Source: Granulosicoccus sp963833195 | Lineage (GTDB): Bacteria; Pseudomonadota; Gammaproteobacteria; Granulosicoccales; Granulosicoccaceae | NCBI GenBank assembly: GCA_963833195.1 | Contig: CAWHXF010000027.1 | Span: forward strand, 434,001 to 498,000 | Length of the DNA: 64,000 nucleotides | Direction of reading: 5' to 3' | Shown: in pieces, positions 44,202-53,560 of the stretch | Layout: every line of letters starts with the position of its first letter | Position numbering within the stretch: the stretch's first letter is position 1 | Program-made: the position numbers and the translations under genes | The notes under the pieces: model-generated | Told to the model about the DNA's origin: nothing | Seen by the model: the letters and a program-made list of their open reading frames with translations, nothing else | Database searches by the model: none

Positions 44202-44780
44202 CTATCGCAGCTGCACGGACGGGACCGAGCCGGCGTCACGTGCGGTTTCCGGAAGTCCGGCACGCCGCAGGGCCTCGTTCATGCGCCCGATGAACCCGTC
44301 GTCGAAACACCATCGCCGGTAGGCCTCGCGAGCGTCTCCTCGTAGTCGCCGGCGATCCAGGCGGCCTTGCCGATCGGCCAGCACCACCACCGGCCGTAGC
44401 CGCCCGGTGCGAGCTCGATCGCGCGCCGCGCGAACGCCGCGCCCTCCGACCAGCGACCGACGTACGCGACCCAGTTGCCCACCACGCCGTGGCTGTTCGG
44501 ATCCTCGGGACTGATCTCGAGCGCCCGCCGCGCGGCGGCGATCGTGTGCTCGGTCCGGCAGTTCGCGTAGTAGGCGCGCGCGATCGCTTCGTGGATCGCC
44601 GCGTCCGGCGGCGAAAACAGCGCTTCGGCGCCGCGTGCCGAGGTCAGCGCCCGCAGAGCGAGCCCCGATCGGTAGTCGGGATCGTCTCGAAGCGGGCCGT
44701 CGAGCCCAACGCCCGACCAGTGCCGCTGAGCGTACAGCGCCGCGCGTAGCGCCAGAGCACGCGCGTCCTTCGGACCCTCC
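44202..44780 (-). pseudogene. C-terminal remnant of a TPR-repeat protein
   Basis: Minus-strand reading gives tetratricopeptide-type helices: AIARAYYANCRTEHTIAAARR, ALEISPEDPNSHGVVGNWVA, then YVGRWSEGAAFARRAIELAPG and GKAAWIAGDYEE. At about 44335 the frame changes and the C-terminus continues as AYRRWCFDDGFIGRMNEALRRAG and ends PETARDAGSVPSV. The pattern resembles the tail of large TPR-containing adenylate-cyclase or transcription-factor-like proteins. The N-terminal majority is missing: at about 44775 the sequence switches to an ABC permease fragment on the opposite strand. Confidence 0.55.
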
Positions 44781-45290
44781 TTCGAGCAGCTGCTCGTCTC
44801 GCCGCTGTCCCCGTTCCAGGTCCTGTCCTCCAGGGTGCTCACCATGCCGGTCGTCGCCTCCCTCGGCGTCGCGGTGAGCTTGTTGCTGATCATCCAAACT
44901 CTCTTGTTCGTGCCGGTGCGCGGGAGCCTCTTCTTGTTCTTCGCCATGAGCGCGCTGTACGCGTTCGCCGCGGCGGGGCTCGGGCTGCTTGCGGCAAGCT
45001 TCGCGCACACATCCGGTCCAGGTCGGGATGATCCCGCTGCTGATCGTCATCCCGTCGATCACGCCGTTGGGCATCTGGACGCAACTGAAGCGCCTGTCGG
45101 GATGGCTCGGCGCCGTGGTGATGTTCTCGCCGCTGCGCTGGCGCGTGGAGATCTCCCACGGCGTACTGGTCCGTGGCGCGGGGCTGGAGCTGCCGTGGCG
45201 ACCCGCGGACCTGCTCCTGGCGCTCGGCAGCGCCATGTTCGGCATCGCGCTGCTGCGGTTTCGTCGCCAGCTCCGCCGACGTGCTCACGC
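44776..45290 (+). pseudogene. ABC-2 type permease remnant, frameshifted
   Basis: The plus strand begins mid-gene with SFEQLLVSPLSPFQVLSSRVL, a typical ABC-2 permease block. Hydrophobic helices VAVSLLLIIQTLLFVPV and LFFAMSALYAFAAAGLGLLAA follow. Near 45005 the frame shifts and resumes with VQVGMIPLLIVIPSITPLGI and a last helix LLLALGSAMFGIALLRFRRQL. The N-terminal half and the partner ATPase are absent. Confidence 0.65.
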
Positions 45291-45380
45291 CGGTGACAGC
45301 GACTGCATCGACGAGCGCGAACCGACGCAGGCGAGGTTCGCGGGTCGGGCTGCTGCCGCTCGTCTGTTCGGTCCTGGCGC

Positions 45381-45600
45381 CGGCCCGCTCACCCGTCGCG
45401 GCGAAGTGGCGCAGCCGGTGCGCCCGGCACAGCTGGCGCCGGTGCTCGGGCACGTGGTCGTAGCCGGCGTGGTCGTCGGTGCCGACGATCATCTCGGTGC
45501 CGCCGAGCCTGTGGTCGGCGGCATGCATCCCGCGCGACGGACGGGTCAGGCGGTACACCGCACGCACCGTGGCCACCGTTCACGGCGAGTACGGGCCTGC
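45381..45600 (-). mobile_element. IS66-like transposase fragment
   Basis: The minus strand reads MIVGTDDHAGYDHVPEHRRQLCRAHRLRHFAATGERAG in two adjoining blocks, resembling the catalytic region of IS66-family transposases (a D, then RRQxCWAHLxRDF). The usual tryptophan is replaced. No inverted repeats or complete frame are present, so this is a short relic at the border of the low-GC island. Confidence 0.45.
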
Positions 45601-45914
45601 GCTGCCGGTAGCGCGCTACCGGACGGCGACTGATCATCGACGGTGGTAGCATGCGTGAGCGACCATGAGATGACCGATTCGACCAAGATCACCTGGCTCG
45701 GTCGCGGGATCGTCTCGGGCGTTGCTCTTCGGCGGGCCGTGTGGGGCGGGGTGTGGCTTCCCGTCGAGATCCACGGTTGTGGAGCCAGAAGCGATCGGCG
45801 CATCCCGATGCCGCCGCGCCAGCCGGTCCGGCGGATGCGCCGAGACGTTCGCCGGTCCGTGACCCGCAACGTGCCAGTGGGTTTCTTCAAGACAATTCGG
45901 GAATGGGTCCGATA
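45601..45914. other. Intergenic stretch upstream of the sulfatase gene
   Basis: No recognised gene. A 90-codon plus-strand frame (45643-45915) has no family resemblance and overlaps the sulfatase start. The stretch marks where GC content begins to fall. A promoter could lie here, but no convincing -35/-10 pair or FNR-type box was seen. Confidence 0.3.
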
Positions 45915-48900
45915 ATGCACCTGAAGTTCCATGAGCGCGCTTCGTTTCGCAGTCGTGCGATCCATCTCCGAACGCTTCTGTTGCTGGCTGCGGCGATGGC
46001 TTTCGGTACCCCGTCGTGGACGGCCGCCCAGGATGGAAGGCCGAACATACTGTTCGTCTTTCTCGACGACGCCACGTACGACGAGGTGGGAGAAGCGGCG
46101 CTGGATCAGTATTTTCCGAACATGCGTGCACATCTCCAGGAGTCGGGTACGCGCTATACCAACTTTCACGTGGTGGCACCGTTGTGCGCACCATCGCGCG
46201 GGTCGCTGTTCCGTGGGCAGTACCCTCACAACTCAGGTGTCAAGGTAACCGCATCGGGGTTTCAGATCTTCTACGATCGAGGATATACGGACTCCGAGAT
46301 CGGAATGTGGATGAAGGAGGCCGGATACAGTACCGCTCTCGTCGGCAAGTACTGCCACGAACAGTACCCGTTGGCCAGCCGCGATCCAGGGTATCAGCCC
46401 CCGGGGTGGGACGAGTTTCATGCAACCCTGGGCGGAAAGTATTTCGAATTCCCGATCAATTCGAACGGCCTGCGAACGAACTCCCTGCCTTACCCGGACG
46501 AGTATCGCACGGACGTGGAACGGGACACCGCTGCGTCCATCATCGAAGATCACGACTTCGCGACGCCGCTGTTTCTCTATGTCCCGGTATTCGCGCCGCA
46601 CTTCCAGGCCAGGAACAGCTCGGACCCGATGGTGGCTCCGCGGCACGCCGAACTCTATTCGGAGGCCATCATTCCGCGGGTGCCCAGCTTCAACGAGCCG
46701 GACGTCAGCGACAAGACGCCGCAATATGCGGCACTTCCTCTGTTCAGTCCAACGCAGATCGATACCCTGGACGAACAGTTCCGGAACCGACTGCGGTCCG
46801 TGAAGGCGGTCGACGAACTCGTCGGCGACCTGGTCTCGGCGCTGTCCGAGAAGGGACAGTTGGACAACACGTACATCTTCCTCACCTCCGATAACGGGTT
46901 TCAGCAGGGACATCACCGCGATGCCGCAAAGAAGGACCCGTTCGATCGGACCACCCGAGTACAGCTCCTGGTGCGCGGGCCGGGAGTGCCGGCCGACTAC
47001 ACGGCCAACCATCTGCTCGCCCACATCGATCTGCCCGCGACCTTCCTCTCCATCGCCGGCGCGCCCATTCCGGGCTTCATGGACGGAAGATCGTTCCTGG
47101 ACCTCCTGCCCAACCCGGCCGCGATTCCCGAAACCGACTGGCGCACCGATCTTCTCGTGGAGAACACCGAGCCCAAGGAGCGCGGCTCGATCGTTCTGGA
47201 CGAGAACTACGTCGCCTTGCGCATGTACGACAGCATCTACGTGGAATGGAACAACGGCGATCGGGAGTACTACGACCTGTCAATCGACCCGTTTCAGCTC
47301 GAGAACATCTATTTCTCTCTCGATGCGACACGCGTAGGCGAGCTCGAGGCGAGAATGAATCGGCTGCGCAACTGCCGTGGGCCTCAGTGCAACGATCAGG
47401 GTGAAGCCCTGGACTTCGACACCACGCTCCTTTTCCCGACCGACACGGTGTTCTCGGACTCGCAGGTGGTGTTCGAGGGCAATGCCTTCGCGAGCGGGTC
47501 GGTCTCGTCCGTGGAACTCGTCATCCGTCGAATCCGGGACAGAGCCTACTGGAACGGCGCAGAATTCGTCGGAAGCTACCAGACGGTCAACGTGCCCGTC
47601 TCGGCGGGTGGCGCCACCTCGGCGGGCTGGAGCTACGTGTTCGATGCCCCGGTAGAAAAAGAAGACTACTGGATGTCCGCGCGCACCACGGACGAATCCG
47701 GAGAGGAGGCGCCGGAAGCTGCCACGGCGTTCTTCCGGGTCGACAGAGGTATCTCCGATACGGTCGACCCCACGTCGCGCCTCACCGATCCCGCACCCGG
47801 CTCGGACGCGGCCTCCCCCGTGACGTTCTCCGGCGAGACCACCGATGACCTGGGTGTGTCGCGAGTCGAGCTTGTCGTCAGGGATCTCACGACGGGTCTC
47901 TACTGGTCGCCCACCGGATACCAGGCCGAGTTCACCTCGAACCCGACGACGATCGTCGAAGACCGAACGGTCAGTGTCTCCTGGCAATCCGAAGCGCTTC
48001 CGCTCGTGGCGGGACGGCACTACGTGGGCATCCGTGCGTACGATCAAGCCGGTAACGGCGGTCTTCAGCGTGAGTCCGTGGTGGTGACGGGGGAAAGCGT
48101 GCCTCCCCAAGCGGCTCTTCTCGCACCGCAACCCGGGAGCACGTCCAATTCGCCGGTCGAGTTCTCCGGAATCGCATCGGACGGTACGGCCGTCGCGTCG
48201 GTCGATCTGGTGGTGCGCGACCTGACCACCGGCCTGTACTGGAACGGCTCCGCCTATCAATCCGGGTACGTCACCATCGACACCGTGATCGTCGGTGACG
48301 ATACGACATCGGTCTCCTGGTACGTGGGGCCGTATCCGCTCGCCCAGGGCAGGCACTACATAGGCGTTCGAGCTACAGACACGTCCGGCAATCGCACCCG
48401 CATCGACAACACGATCATCGTCGGCAACGCCGTTCCACCGGCGGTGTCCGTGTCCAGTCCGCAGCCCGACCAACGACTCGCCAACCCTGTCGTGTTTTCC
48501 GGTACGGCAACCGATTCGGCTCCGGGAATCGAGTCCGTCGATGTGGTCATTCGCGATCTGGAGACACAGGCCTACTGGAACGGAAGCGGTTTTCAATCGG
48601 AGTACGTGCGAGTCCCGGCGAGAATCGAAGGGCCGCTCGAGAGTGTCGAGTGGAGCTACGAGATGCCCGTCGACCTATCCGGACGACACTATCTCGGGGT
48701 CTTCGCGACCGACGGCGCTTCCAATCGCACCCGAGAGCAACTGAGCTTCGTCGTGGACGATTCACCGCAGGACGAGAATGCGCCGATCGTGACTTTCTCG
48801 ATCCCTCAGGGCGAAACGTACCCTTCCGGCGACGTGTCGATCGAAGGGTTTGCGGCAGACGACGTCGGTATCGAGTTCGTGGAGATTCTCATCCGTGATA

Positions 48901-49229
48901 CCGCCTCCGGGCTTCACTGGAACGGCGCCTCTTTCCAGAGTGAGCGTACCGTCGTGCTCGCCACCATCGATGCTCCCGGCGGCGCCGAGACGGGCTGGAG
49001 CGTCGGCCCGTTCCCGCTGCCCGATGCCGACTATTACTTCAATGCTCGTGCAGTCGATTCGTCCGGCAATGCGGGGCGGGCAGGGGCGCGGGCATCGGTG
49101 GGCGACATCGGCAGCACCGAGAGCGTTGCGGAGGTGGGGTCCACGTCCTGTGCCGATCCCGCTCCCGTTCGGGATGAATCGGGAATGCTCGTCGTGACGG
49201 TGCTGCCGTGCCCGGCGTCTGCGCAATAG
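45915..49229 (+). CDS. Secreted sulfatase with five C-terminal Ig-like repeats
   Basis: A 1104-residue exported protein. A basic N-terminus and hydrophobic stretch (TLLLLAAAMAFGTPSWTAAQ) are followed by a type I sulfatase domain (about 38-490). It has NILFVFLDDATYDE, the formylglycine motif C91-A-P-S-R, YPHNSGVKV, KYCHEQ, and the metal-binding LTSDNGFQQGHH. Residues about 515-1075 hold five roughly 100-residue beta-sandwich repeats, each with a V-E/D-L-V-x-R-D/R element and an aromatic-W-N-G or W-S-P element (YWNGAEF, YWSPTGY, YWNGSAY, YWNGSGF, HWNGASF). It probably removes sulfate esters from extracellular polysaccharides or proteoglycan-like polymers; anchoring by the repeats is inference. 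GC content is lower than in neighbouring core genes. No maturase gene is adjacent. Confidence 0.85.
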   Translation: MHLKFHERASFRSRAIHLRTLLLLAAAMAFGTPSWTAAQDGRPNILFVFLDDATYDEVGEAALDQYFPNMRAHLQESGTRYTNFHVVAPLCAPSRGSLFRGQYPHNSGVKVTASGFQIFYDRGYTDSEIGMWMKEAGYSTALVGKYCHEQYPLASRDPGYQPPGWDEFHATLGGKYFEFPINSNGLRTNSLPYPDEYRTDVERDTAASIIEDHDFATPLFLYVPVFAPHFQARNSSDPMVAPRHAELYSEAIIPRVPSFNEPDVSDKTPQYAALPLFSPTQIDTLDEQFRNRLRSVKAVDELVGDLVSALSEKGQLDNTYIFLTSDNGFQQGHHRDAAKKDPFDRTTRVQLLVRGPGVPADYTANHLLAHIDLPATFLSIAGAPIPGFMDGRSFLDLLPNPAAIPETDWRTDLLVENTEPKERGSIVLDENYVALRMYDSIYVEWNNGDREYYDLSIDPFQLENIYFSLDATRVGELEARMNRLRNCRGPQCNDQGEALDFDTTLLFPTDTVFSDSQVVFEGNAFASGSVSSVELVIRRIRDRAYWNGAEFVGSYQTVNVPVSAGGATSAGWSYVFDAPVEKEDYWMSARTTDESGEEAPEAATAFFRVDRGISDTVDPTSRLTDPAPGSDAASPVTFSGETTDDLGVSRVELVVRDLTTGLYWSPTGYQAEFTSNPTTIVEDRTVSVSWQSEALPLVAGRHYVGIRAYDQAGNGGLQRESVVVTGESVPPQAALLAPQPGSTSNSPVEFSGIASDGTAVASVDLVVRDLTTGLYWNGSAYQSGYVTIDTVIVGDDTTSVSWYVGPYPLAQGRHYIGVRATDTSGNRTRIDNTIIVGNAVPPAVSVSSPQPDQRLANPVVFSGTATDSAPGIESVDVVIRDLETQAYWNGSGFQSEYVRVPARIEGPLESVEWSYEMPVDLSGRHYLGVFATDGASNRTREQLSFVVDDSPQDENAPIVTFSIPQGETYPSGDVSIEGFAADDVGIEFVEILIRDTASGLHWNGASFQSERTVVLATIDAPGGAETGWSVGPFPLPDADYYFNARAVDSSGNAGRAGARASVGDIGSTESVAEVGSTSCADPAPVRDESGMLVVTVLPCPASAQ
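47440..49080 (+). repeat. Five tandem Ig-like repeat units inside the sulfatase gene
   Basis: Five degenerate units of about 300-320 bases, recognisable from the repeated protein elements VVRDLTTGLYW and GRHYxGVRAxDxSGN. Units two and three are the most alike (both contain VVRDLTTGLYW). The repeats have diverged at DNA level and keep the reading frame. Confidence 0.6.
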
Positions 49230-49450
49230 GCGTCGGGTAGCGGTTCCCGTTGCGCCGTGCGTGTACGGTGCGGCCACGGCTCCGCTTCGGCCGAGCCCAT
49301 CAGCTCGGAGAGCTCCGGGCACGAGGCCTCCGAGACCGCGATCAGCTCGTCCCAGCGCCGCTGGACCGCGTCGAGCTCGCATAGCTTGCGGGCGGTTCGC
49401 AGCGCCGCGCTGACCATCGCCGGGGCCGTCTTGGGCACGCACACAAGGGC

Positions 49451-51463
49451 ATGTTCGAGTTCACCATGTCCTCAGGTTCGGTCGAAACACGAATGCCACC
49501 GTTGTCTGCAGAAGTCTCATCGACCGCTCGCCTTCAGGGAAGCGTGGCGGTACTGATCGGTGGACTCGCCCCGACGATGGCGAGCCTCGGCATCACGATG
49601 TTGCTCGCCGCCTGCGGCGCTTCGCCCGCCGCTGCCGTGGGGCCCGATTTCTCCGAGCCTGGTGGTGCGTGGGAAGGCGATACGTTGGCGACCCCTGCCG
49701 ATGAGGCCTGCGAAGGTGCCGGTGACGCTTCGTGCCCGAACGAGAGTGTTCCGATGGAAGATCTTCGAATCGACAGGAAGAGCCAGGTTTGGAACGACCT
49801 GCTCGAAGCGACTGCCGTCAGCACGGTGTCGCCAGCCCGGGCAGATGCAGACGACTACGTATACGATCGACGGCGTATCGTTGCGGACGAGGCGTTTCGC
49901 ATAGTGGTACGCAAGCCGACGTCGAGCGGTCCCGTCGTGAACGTGTCCGGGCTGTCGAACGATCCCGAGGAAGCATGGAGACAGCTTCGTCATCAGTTGT
50001 ACGAAGCGAGCCGTATCGGGGCTTCGGTCGTGCGTTTTCCCGCCGGCGCCGATATTCATCTCGCGAACGCCTCGAAAGGCGGCCCACATCTGGTGATCGA
50101 TGGTTTCACCGACACCGTGTTCGATCTGAACGGATCGACGTTGCATTTCGATCAGATGGCGCCCGGCATCGCCATCTCCGATTCCCGGCGTGTGGTGGTT
50201 CGCAACGGTAGCCTGAAGTCTGGCGAGTTGCTGGCCAGTGTCGCGCAGGTCGAAGCGCATGCGAGTTCGCCCACCGGCATCCGGCTTCGCGTGCTTCCCG
50301 CCTACTTGAACAGGCTGGATGCGCAACGGCCGAATACCGACGCCGAGCCGGCTCTTCACACCGTGGGGCAGGTGAAGCGAGACGCTGGACGGTGGGTCAT
50401 CGACGCCTGCGGCAACCGAGACCTTTTCACCAACCGCGGCGGGGCGCTGGACCAGTTCGCCTGGGTCGTTTCGAGTCGAGGCGACGAGCGTGCGGCGTGG
50501 TACGAACCGCGCTCGGGGAGTGCGCGGGGTCACGCTCCGTTCCCGCCCGGCCAGTACGTCTACTTGCTGCACCGCAACAACGACGCGCACGGGATCGTCC
50601 TGAAGAACCACAACGCGGACCTCGAAGACATCAGCTTCGAAGACCTCGATCTCGTCAACATACCCGGAATGGCGATATACGGCGAAGTGAATCGCGGGAT
50701 TCATCTGAACCGAGTGAGTATCGTGCCCGACGCGAGCGATCCTCTGTCCATGTGGGGTTCGTCGTCGGATGCGTTTCACATCAACAATCACGGGGGCGAT
50801 GTGGTTGTCGAGGAATCGGACTTCGGGGCGAGCGCGGATGACCTCGTGACGGCGAAAGGCAACTGGTGGATCGTCGAGGCGATAGATCGATCCACCGGAT
50901 CCGTCACCGTCGGCAACGCGGGCAAGCGGCACTACAACGCTCACCTGTGGGGTGAGCGTGGTCATCGCTTCGTCGCCGTCGACGACGACATGCACGTGGT
51001 GGGGGAGTCCGTGCAGAGGGCACGGTCCGATGCGCTTTCCGGCAACACGCACGTCGTTCACCTGGACACGGTCCCGAGGGCTCTGAGAGTCGGCTCGCTG
51101 GTGGCCAACCCGGATCTGGCCGGTGGTCGCATGCTGGTTCGCGGCAACCGATTCTCGAACACCAGAGCGCACGCGGTCCTTGCGAAGGCACCCCACATCA
51201 TCATCGAGGACAACGAATTCACGAATACGGCGGCCCCCGGTATCGAATTTCGGTTCTCGCCGGTCGGCTGGCACGAGGGGGTCGCGACGGGGAACGCGAT
51301 CGTTCGCGACAATCTCTTCCGGAACACGGGTGTAGGCCTGGACAAGAGGCAGAGGCCGGTGCACGTTCACCAGACCGACCGCAACCGTGGTGAGATCGAC
51401 GTGTTCGACGATCTCCTGCTCGAGCGGAATCGGCAGATGCCTGACGACACGTGTGCTCCCTGA
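49451..51463 (+). CDS. Exported right-handed beta-helix protein
   Basis: A 670-residue protein. A hydrophobic segment (ASLGITMLLAACGASPAAAV) with LLAAC suggests export and lipid attachment, though it lies about 45 residues from the first ATG, so the true start may be later (for example the ATG giving MASLGITML). The body has the alternating pattern of parallel beta-helices: VIDGFTDTVFDLNGSTLHFD, SRRVVVRNGSLKSG, ISFEDLDLVNIPGMAIYGEV, VVVEESDFGASADDLV, MLVRGNRFSNTRAHAVL, IIIEDNEFTNTAAPGIEF and VRDNLFRNTGVGLD. Such folds occur in polysaccharide lyases, epimerases and adhesins; no catalytic set could be assigned. Following a sulfatase it may act on the same sulfated polymer. Low GC like the sulfatase gene. 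The 221 bases before it hold no recognised element. Confidence 0.7.
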   Translation: MFEFTMSSGSVETRMPPLSAEVSSTARLQGSVAVLIGGLAPTMASLGITMLLAACGASPAAAVGPDFSEPGGAWEGDTLATPADEACEGAGDASCPNESVPMEDLRIDRKSQVWNDLLEATAVSTVSPARADADDYVYDRRRIVADEAFRIVVRKPTSSGPVVNVSGLSNDPEEAWRQLRHQLYEASRIGASVVRFPAGADIHLANASKGGPHLVIDGFTDTVFDLNGSTLHFDQMAPGIAISDSRRVVVRNGSLKSGELLASVAQVEAHASSPTGIRLRVLPAYLNRLDAQRPNTDAEPALHTVGQVKRDAGRWVIDACGNRDLFTNRGGALDQFAWVVSSRGDERAAWYEPRSGSARGHAPFPPGQYVYLLHRNNDAHGIVLKNHNADLEDISFEDLDLVNIPGMAIYGEVNRGIHLNRVSIVPDASDPLSMWGSSSDAFHINNHGGDVVVEESDFGASADDLVTAKGNWWIVEAIDRSTGSVTVGNAGKRHYNAHLWGERGHRFVAVDDDMHVVGESVQRARSDALSGNTHVVHLDTVPRALRVGSLVANPDLAGGRMLVRGNRFSNTRAHAVLAKAPHIIIEDNEFTNTAAPGIEFRFSPVGWHEGVATGNAIVRDNLFRNTGVGLDKRQRPVHVHQTDRNRGEIDVFDDLLLERNRQMPDDTCAP

Positions 51464-51567
51464 ATCGGTTCGAAGCGGGTCGAGGCGATGGCAAGGGGCT
51501 CGCGTGCGCGCGAGCGGTCGGTCACTCTGATGCTGTCGGGAACAGACGAATGAGCTTGATCCGCGCA

Positions 51568-51960
51568 TCCTCGGTCGTGTAGTGACAGCGTACCGGCTCG
51601 GTGCGACGAAGGGCGCGGCCGACCTGTACGAGCACGCCGCGCGTGCCATCGAGTGCGGCATCGAGGTCGGTGCGCACGGCCTGCCGCTGATCCGCACGGG
51701 CGACTGGAACGACGGCATGGACCGGGTGGGCGATGGCGGCCACGGCGAGAGCGCCTGGCTCGCGTGGTTCCGCATCGCGACCGTCGCGGCGTTCGCACCG
51801 CCCGCCGAGGCGCGCGGCGACGCGGCACGTGCGGCGCGCTGGCGGAAGCACGCGGCGGGCCTGTCGGACGCGCTGGACGCGAACGCCTCGTACCCGCGCG
51901 TGCGGCGCGTCGAGGTGGTGCTGGGGTCGGCGCAGGGCGCGGTGCCGCGCGACGGCTCCC
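51568..51960 (+). pseudogene. GH94-type phosphorylase/glycosyltransferase-36 remnant
   Basis: The plus strand reads RLGATKGAADLYEHAARAIE, then CGIEVGAHGLPLIRTGDWND and GMDRVGDGGHGESAWLAWF, the catalytic (alpha/alpha)6 barrel region of GH94 phosphorylases and cyclic-glucan synthases. It includes the catalytic aspartate of TGDWNDGM. Both the large N-terminal part and the C-terminus are missing. It borders the low-GC island and overlaps nothing intact, so it looks like the broken end of a gene interrupted or deleted at about 51560. Confidence 0.65.
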
Positions 51961-51966
51961 GGACCG

Positions 51967-52827
51967 TCAGCGCCGCGGTTCGCCCAGCCGCTCCACCGGC
52001 GTGCTGAACAGGTAGCCCGCGCCACGCACCGTGCGGATGACGTCGCGGAGCCCGTGTGCGGCGAGCTTCCTGCGCAGCCGCACCACCTGGTTGTCGATCG
52101 TGCGGTCGCTCGGGATCCAGTCCCGGCCCTTCAGCCGGTCCATCAGCTGGTCGCGCGACAGCACCTGCTGCGCGTTCGTGACGAAGGCCTCGAGCAGGTC
52201 GTGCTCGGCCCCCGTGAGTCGCTCGCCGGCGGCGGGCGGATCGCCGCACACCAGCTCGCGGCGCAGCGGAAAGAGCGTGCAGCCGCCGAAGCGGTAGCGC
52301 GGCTCGCATTCGGCCGCGTGCGCGGGCGAGCCGTTCGTCGCGTGCGCGCGATGCTCACGCGCCGGGTGCGCGGGATGGATCGTGGCGCGGGCGATGGGCG
52401 CGCTGGCCTCGGCGCGCTCGCGCACCCGGCGCAACAGCGAACGCACGCGTGCCAGCACGATGCGCAGTTCGAACGGCTTGGCGATGTAGTCGTCCGCGCC
52501 GATCTCCAGCCCGAGCACGGTGTCGATGGTCTCGCCCTTGCCGCTGACCATGATCAGGCCCACGTCCGAGTCGGCCCGCAGGCGACGGGCGAGATCCAGT
52601 CCGTTCTCGCTCCCCAGACCGACGTCGAGGGTGACGATGTCGACCGGTTCCCTCGCGAGCACGTCGAACATCGACGCGCCGTCGGCGGCCTCCAGCACCC
52701 GATAGCGTTCCGTCTCGAAGCAGGCGCGCAGCAACCGCCGGACGGCGGGTTCGTCATCAACCACGAGCAGGGTAGCCGGGGACTCGGGCACGTGGATGAC
52801 GGTGCGGCGCGGAGGCTGGAACGTCAT
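51967..52827 (-). CDS. OmpR-family response regulator
   Basis: A 286-residue regulator. The receiver domain (about 18-135) has the acidic pair in LLVVDDEP, the phosphorylated aspartate D68 in VTLDVGLG, and YIAKPFE. A longer than usual linker rich in Ala/His (about 140-185) leads to an OmpR-type winged helix (about 190-275) with LTGAEHDLLEAF, PSDRTIDNQVVRLRRKL and VRGAGYLF. The linker contains HPAHPAREHRAHA, a histidine-rich patch that could bind metal. No kinase is adjacent. The start codon is 28.5 bases from the centre of the divergent box at 52849, so RNA polymerase binding for this gene would overlap that site. Confidence 0.88.
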   Translation of the reverse strand: MTFQPPRRTVIHVPESPATLLVVDDEPAVRRLLRACFETERYRVLEAADGASMFDVLAREPVDIVTLDVGLGSENGLDLARRLRADSDVGLIMVSGKGETIDTVLGLEIGADDYIAKPFELRIVLARVRSLLRRVRERAEASAPIARATIHPAHPAREHRAHATNGSPAHAAECEPRYRFGGCTLFPLRRELVCGDPPAAGERLTGAEHDLLEAFVTNAQQVLSRDQLMDRLKGRDWIPSDRTIDNQVVRLRRKLAAHGLRDVIRTVRGAGYLFSTPVERLGEPRR

Positions 52828-52848
52828 GTTACCTCCTCGAACCTCCAG

Positions 52849-52862
52849 TTGAGCTGGATCAA
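52849..52862 (+). promoter_or_regulatory. FNR/ANR-type box (TTGAGCTGGATCAA)
   Basis: One mismatch (fifth base). Centred 68.5 bases upstream of the DUF302 gene ATG. Close to the start of the divergent response regulator, so it might repress that gene while activating the other. Confidence 0.65.
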
Positions 52863-52923
52863 GCGCCGCAGGGGCTCCAGCGGGTTCACTGGCTCTCCCT
52901 CCATCGGCCGGAACTCGACCGCC

Positions 52924-53511
52924 ATGCGCATTTCTCCTACCGACACCCACGCCCGAGTCGTCGCCGCGCCTTCCGGGGCCGTCCGTCTCGTAACGGCCCT
53001 GGCCATCGCGGCCGCCCTGATCTGTAGCGACGGGGCGCTCGCGAACGGCGAAGAACGCGGCGAAGCCCGGGCGGACGACATCGTCACGCGCACGGTCCGC
53101 GCCGACTTCGACGACGTGCGCTTCGGTGTCGAGAACGCCATTCGGAACGGCGGTTACGTCATCGACTACCACGCGCGCATCAACGACATGCTCGAGCGCA
53201 CCACCGCCGACGTCGGTGCGGGCGACTCGCCGTACCTGCAGGCGGAGACGTGGCAGTTCTGCTCGGCGCTGCTGTCGCGCGCGGCGATGCAGGCCGATCC
53301 CGCCAACATCGGCCATTGTCCCTATGTGGTGTTCGCCTACGAAACGCGTGCGACGCCCGGCGAGGTCGTCGTGGGCTTTCGCACGCACGCCGACGGCGAC
53401 GGCACGTACGAGATCGACGATGACGACGCGGGCGACGTCGCCCGTTCCGCGGCGCCGCTGGCAGCGGTCGACGCGGCGCTGCTGGGGATCGTCGACGAAG
53501 CGGTGCGCTGA
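52924..53511 (+). CDS. Exported DUF302 domain protein
   Basis: A 195-residue protein with signal peptide (VTALAIAAALICSDGALA). A DUF302 domain follows: DFDDVRFGVENAIRNGGYVI, NDMLERTTADVG, YLQAETWQFCSALLSRAAM and ADPANIGHCPYVVFAYE. DUF302 proteins are periplasmic and often linked to sulfur oxidation or c-type cytochromes; the conserved cysteines in FCSA and HCPY are present. It precedes the universal stress gene by 49 bases, so the pair probably forms an operon under the box at 52849. Confidence 0.83.
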   Translation: MRISPTDTHARVVAAPSGAVRLVTALAIAAALICSDGALANGEERGEARADDIVTRTVRADFDDVRFGVENAIRNGGYVIDYHARINDMLERTTADVGAGDSPYLQAETWQFCSALLSRAAMQADPANIGHCPYVVFAYETRATPGEVVVGFRTHADGDGTYEIDDDDAGDVARSAAPLAAVDAALLGIVDEAVR

Positions 53512-53560
53512 GCGCCCGCGCCCCCCTGACCGAAGGCCCGACCCCGACGGAGCATCCCGA

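Noticed and set aside
45643..45915. 90-codon frame before the sulfatase gene
   Set aside because: No family resemblance, weak start, basic C-terminus and overlap with the sulfatase start codon.
49034..49444. Minus-strand frame with a structured-looking start (ALRTARKLCELDAVQRRWDEL)
   Set aside because: Runs antisense into the end of the sulfatase gene and matches no family I recognise; at most a short fragment.
51556..51570. TTGATCCGCGCATC as an FNR-type box
   Set aside because: Right half does not match RTCAA; it lies at the edge of the GH94 fragment with no gene to serve.
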